Positions 7,083 through 9,096 of a DNA stretch of 9,096 nucleotides are shown one piece after another. This DNA is from Deltaproteobacteria bacterium (GTDB lineage Bacteria > Desulfobacterota > Dissulfuribacteria > Dissulfuribacterales > UBA3076): the NCBI GenBank assembly GCA_027004315.1, contig JALTHV010000205.1, positions 1 to 9,096 of the forward strand, written 5' to 3'. Every line of letters starts with the position of its first letter. Within the stretch, counting starts at the first letter, position 1. Both the position numbers and the translations under genes were made by a program. The notes under the pieces were generated by a model that had not been told where the DNA came from, searched no databases, and was given only the letters and a program-made list of their open reading frames with translations.

Positions 7083-8318
7083 ATGGCTGAAGAGAATCTG
7101 GTACAGCCGGATCTGGCATTTATCAAGGGTGTTATGGATGCAGGGGGAGATACCCTTAACTGTTGTTATCAGTGTGCAACATGTTCTGTGGTATGTCCTC
7201 TGTCTACACCAGAGAGTCCATTTCCCAGAAAGGAGATGCTGTGGGCTCAATGGGGTCTGGGATCTAAACTTGCTGGGGATGCAGACGTGTGGATGTGTCA
7301 TAATTGTGGAGATTGCACAAAATATTGTCCTAGGGGTGCCCGTCCTGGAGACGTACTGAGTGCCATCAGGATAAATGCCATACGTTATTATGCCCGTCCT
7401 AAGGCCCTGGCGAATATTTTGAATAGTACGGGTGGTGTAATATCCACTGTAATTACAGCAATGTTTGCCGTCTTAGTGACTGCATTCCTCTGGTCTAGGT
7501 ATACAGGTCAGGCCTTTCCAATTCCAAAGGGCACTGTGGTGTACCACAAATTTTTGACTGTGGTTCCAATAGACATTGTATTTCTCTCACTGGCTGCCTT
7601 TGTCTCATATGTGAGTCTGAAGGGCATAATTGAATTCTGGGGCGACATATCAAGAGGTGCAGGGCTTCCGACTTCTTTTAATGGGCATGCCGTGACTCCT
7701 GCATGGAGCGAACTCTTTCCCAAATATATGTGGCCTGCCATTAAAGAGATACTCAGCCACGAGCGTTTCAAAAAGTGTGGGGAGATAAAAGAACGCGCAA
7801 CCGGACATATTTGGGTCCTGTGGTCATTTATTATTCTATTTACCGTGACTATAGTGGTTATGATCCAGGCAGATATACTGGGGAATATATGGCCTAATGC
7901 AGGGTTTGAGACACCTCTTGTCTGGTATCATCCGATCAAGATAGCGGCCAACATTGGTGCTATCATGATCATTGGCGGGACCTGGATGCTGATGAATATG
8001 AGAAGGAAGAAGACTGCTGAAGGGATCATGAAGAGTTCAACCCAGGACTGGATTCTTATAGGGATTATCTTTGCAGTAGGTATAAGCGGTGCTGCTACAG
8101 AAATCATACGCCTAATAAATATACCGGTTTTGGCATATCCTACTTATGTTCTCCATTTAGGTTGTGTGGCAACTCTATTTCTTGCCCTTCCATATTCCAA
8201 GTTTGCCCATCTACTTTATAGGGGTACTGCCTATGTATATCAGCATTGGGCAGAGGACGTAAAGGCAGGGAAGGCAGGCTTTGGTTTGGAGAAACCTACA
8301 ACTCGTGAGAAGATGTGA
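7083..8318 (+). CDS. qmoC: QmoC, HdrC-like iron-sulfur / NarI-like heme b membrane subunit of the Qmo complex
   Basis: QmoC anchors the Qmo complex in the cytoplasmic membrane and exchanges electrons with menaquinone. The N-terminal HdrC-like part has two [4Fe-4S] motifs: C28, C31, C34 and C38 in CYQCATCSVVCP, and C72, C75, C78 and C82 in CHNCGDCTKYCPRGARPGD. The rest is a NarI-like cytochrome b domain with about six membrane segments (roughly 114-136, 160-180, 244-262, 284-304, 322-342, 353-371). Candidate heme ligands are H155, H242, H283, H358 and H376; I cannot assign the ligand pairs from sequence alone. The fused HdrC-NarI architecture separates this from systems with stand-alone hdrCB genes. 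Its 411 aa is close to, perhaps slightly above, the family norm. It is the last gene of qmoABC; a terminator follows about 30 bp later, and no qmoD-like gene is present. Confidence 0.95.
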   Translation: MAEENLVQPDLAFIKGVMDAGGDTLNCCYQCATCSVVCPLSTPESPFPRKEMLWAQWGLGSKLAGDADVWMCHNCGDCTKYCPRGARPGDVLSAIRINAIRYYARPKALANILNSTGGVISTVITAMFAVLVTAFLWSRYTGQAFPIPKGTVVYHKFLTVVPIDIVFLSLAAFVSYVSLKGIIEFWGDISRGAGLPTSFNGHAVTPAWSELFPKYMWPAIKEILSHERFKKCGEIKERATGHIWVLWSFIILFTVTIVVMIQADILGNIWPNAGFETPLVWYHPIKIAANIGAIMIIGGTWMLMNMRRKKTAEGIMKSSTQDWILIGIIFAVGISGAATEIIRLINIPVLAYPTYVLHLGCVATLFLALPYSKFAHLLYRGTAYVYQHWAEDVKAGKAGFGLEKPTTREKM

Positions 8319-8348
8319 TTGGGATTATTGGTAAGGTATAGTTATAAG

Positions 8349-8380
8349 AAGCGGTGTAGCTGGATGTGCACCGCTTTTTT
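8349..8380 (+). terminator. Intrinsic terminator after qmoC
   Basis: AAGCGGTG (8349-8356) pairs perfectly with CACCGCTT (8369-8376) across a 12-nt loop, and the T run reaches 8380. It lies about 30 bp after the qmoC stop and closes the qmoABC unit before the tRNA operon. Confidence 0.85.
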
Positions 8381-8394
8381 GTGACCAAAGGGGC

Positions 8395-8422
8395 TTGTTT
8401 TTTTGGGAAAGGTCGCTATTAT
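8395..8422 (+). promoter_or_regulatory. Probable promoter of the tRNA-tuf operon
   Basis: TATTAT (8417-8422) matches five of six -10 positions; TTGTTT (8395-8400) is a partial -35 box 16 nt upstream. The expected start near 8429 is about nine nt before the first tRNA, a usual distance for a stable-RNA promoter. The site lies just after the qmoC terminator, where a new promoter is needed. Confidence 0.45.
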
Positions 8423-8437
8423 TCTCTTTTCAGCTTG

Positions 8438-8513
8438 GCTGGTGTAGCTCAATCGGTAGAGCAGCTGATTTGTAATCAGCAGGTTGCGGGTTCGAGTCCC
8501 ATCGCCAGCTCCA
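8438..8513 (+). tRNA. thrU: tRNA-Thr (anticodon TGT)
   Basis: A complete 76-nt cloverleaf with encoded CCA. The acceptor stem is GCTGGTG/CGCCAGC, the D-stem GCTC/GAGC, and the anticodon stem GCTGA/TCAGC with loop TTTGTAA, giving anticodon TGT. The T-stem GCGGG/CCCAT has one C-A mismatch (8487 with 8501). First of four tRNA genes; the symbol is by position in the E. coli thrU-tyrU-glyT-thrT-tufB order. Confidence 0.95.
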
Positions 8514-8525
8514 TAGGAAGAATAT

Positions 8526-8610
8526 GGAGAGGTTCCCGAGCGGTCAAAGGGGGCAGACTGTAAATCTGTTGGCGATGCCTTCGGAGGTTCGAATCCTCCC
8601 CTCTCCACCA
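8526..8610 (+). tRNA. tyrU: tRNA-Tyr (anticodon GTA)
   Basis: A complete 85-nt class II tRNA with a long variable arm and encoded CCA. The acceptor stem is GGAGAGG/CCTCTCC; the anticodon stem GCAGA/TCTGT closes the loop CTGTAAA with anticodon GTA. The variable arm and the TTCGAAT T-loop fit bacterial tRNA-Tyr. It lies 12 bp after tRNA-Thr(TGT). Confidence 0.96.
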
Positions 8611-8721
8611 ATTAGTGTCTGAATGAAAGGTCTATCCAGATACGATTCTGAATTCTAGATTTTGGATTTAAAGAGAAGGTACAAAAAAAGGATATAACCT
8701 AATTTCTGATTATCCCCTTGG
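8611..8721 (+). other. Enlarged spacer inside the tRNA cluster
   Basis: This 111-bp AT-rich gap separates tRNA-Tyr from tRNA-Gly, whereas the other two tRNA spacers are about 11-12 bp. TATAAC at 8693-8698 resembles a -10 box, but no -35 box sits at a suitable distance, so I do not call a promoter. No terminator hairpin is visible. Confidence 0.4.
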
Positions 8722-8798
8722 GCGGGAATAGCTCAATTGGCTAGAGCATTAGCCTTCCAAGCTGAGGGTTGCGGGTTCGAGTCCCGTTTCCCGCTCCA
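8722..8798 (+). tRNA. glyT: tRNA-Gly (anticodon TCC)
   Basis: A complete 77-nt cloverleaf with encoded CCA. The acceptor stem is GCGGGAA/TTCCCGC; the anticodon stem TTAGC/GCTGA closes loop CTTCCAA with anticodon TCC; the T-stem is GCGGG/CCCGT with loop TTCGAGT. All stems pair, with wobbles only. Third in the conserved tRNA-tuf order. Confidence 0.96.
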
Positions 8799-8809
8799 TA
8801 AAATGAAGT

Positions 8810-8885
8810 GCCCATGTAGCTCAGTAGGTAGAGCACTTCCTCGGTAAGGAAGAGGTCACCGGTTCAATTCCGGTCGTGGGCTCCA
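8810..8885 (+). tRNA. thrT: tRNA-Thr (anticodon GGT), with C at position 33
   Basis: A complete 76-nt cloverleaf with encoded CCA. The acceptor stem is GCCCATG/CGTGGGC, the D-stem GCTC/GAGC, the anticodon stem CTTCC/GGAAG, and the T-stem ACCGG/CCGGT. The seven-nt anticodon loop reads TCGGTAA, so the anticodon is GGT (8843-8845) and position 33 (8842) is C instead of the nearly invariant U. Everything else looks functional. It lies 84 bp before tuf. Confidence 0.94.
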
Positions 8886-8969
8886 GTCTTCTGGTTGTTG
8901 TATGCTATGTTTAGAGAGTATCCGTCTGGATTTTAAGAAAAATTTATTTTAAGGAGTGATAGAGAAAAG

Positions 8970-9096
8970 ATGGCCAAGCAAAAATTTGAGCGTATTAAGC
9001 CGCACGTTAACGTTGGGACTATTGGGCATATTGATCATGGCAAGACCACGTTGACTGCAGCCATAACCCGGATATTGGCTAATGAAGGGAAGGCGG
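8970..9096 (+). CDS. tuf: Elongation factor Tu (EF-Tu), 5' part, cut by window edge
   Basis: EF-Tu is the GTPase that delivers aminoacyl-tRNA to the ribosome in the cytoplasm. Forty-two complete codons are visible of an expected total near 400. The N-terminus, MAKQKFERIKPHVNVGTIGH, is typical, and the G1/P-loop GHIDHGKTT spans residues 19-27, with Ile where Val is common. The start is supported by homology; the best ribosome site, AAGGAG (8951-8956), is 13 nt upstream, longer than usual. It follows the Thr-Tyr-Gly-Thr tRNA cluster exactly as tufB does in E. coli, so co-transcription with the tRNAs is likely; no terminator is seen at 8886-8969. Confidence 0.97.
   Translation, partial: MAKQKFERIKPHVNVGTIGHIDHGKTTLTAAITRILANEGKA

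Noticed and set aside
8366..8563. Plus-strand 65-aa ORF containing AGVAQSVEQLICNQQVAGSS
   Set aside because: It is a translation through tRNA-Thr(TGT) and into tRNA-Tyr; another recurrent spurious tRNA-derived protein.
8342..8611. Minus-strand 89-aa ORF containing GAGDGTRTRNLLITNQLLYR
   Set aside because: It is the antisense translation of tRNA-Tyr and tRNA-Thr(TGT). This peptide pattern is a well-known spurious database protein that arises from tRNA genes.

Overview
The window looks like a chromosomal piece of an anaerobic, sulfur-metabolising Gram-negative bacterium, most likely Desulfobacterota (the former sulfate-reducing Deltaproteobacteria). The reasons are the pairing of dissimilatory adenylylsulfate (APS) reductase genes aprBA with qmoABC, and a QmoC that carries a fused NarI-like membrane domain instead of separate hdrCB genes. 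Base composition is moderate and looks even throughout. There is no insertion sequence, integrase, CRISPR array or other sign of recent transfer. The genus cannot be read from the sequence. Whether the pathway runs towards sulfate reduction, disproportionation or sulfide oxidation also cannot be read from these genes alone.

Layout. 1-401 (minus strand): the first two thirds of a MobA-type molybdenum cofactor guanylyltransferase gene, cut by the window edge. 402-811: a divergent intergenic region with a good sigma-70-type promoter (TTGACA, 17-nt spacer, TATATA) and a leader of about 280 nt. 812-3302: aprB and aprA. 3354-3388: a strong intrinsic terminator. 3500-8318: qmoA, qmoB and qmoC, tightly packed and translationally coupled. 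8349-8380: a second intrinsic terminator. 8438-8885: four tRNA genes in the order Thr(TGT), Tyr(GTA), Gly(TCC), Thr(GGT). 8970-9096: the start of tuf (EF-Tu). The tRNA-tuf order is the same as the thrU-tyrU-glyT-thrT-tufB cluster of Escherichia coli.

How the genes work together. QmoC is predicted to exchange electrons with membrane menaquinone through heme b and two [4Fe-4S] clusters. QmoA and QmoB are soluble HdrA-like flavoproteins that pass electrons between QmoC and the AprB ferredoxin subunit. AprA then reduces APS to sulfite and AMP at its FAD (or runs in reverse). Sulfate adenylyltransferase (sat), which makes APS, is not in this window, and neither is the small qmoD gene that follows qmoC in some relatives.

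The central system is well known rather than new. The points most worth a second look are: the near-complete loss of iron-sulfur cysteines from the HdrA-like part of QmoB, while QmoA keeps the thioredoxin-reductase-domain quartet; a charged insert in QmoB where HdrA proteins carry a ferredoxin module; the terminator separating aprBA from qmoABC; the long aprBA leader; and a C at the normally invariant U33 of tRNA-Thr(GGT).
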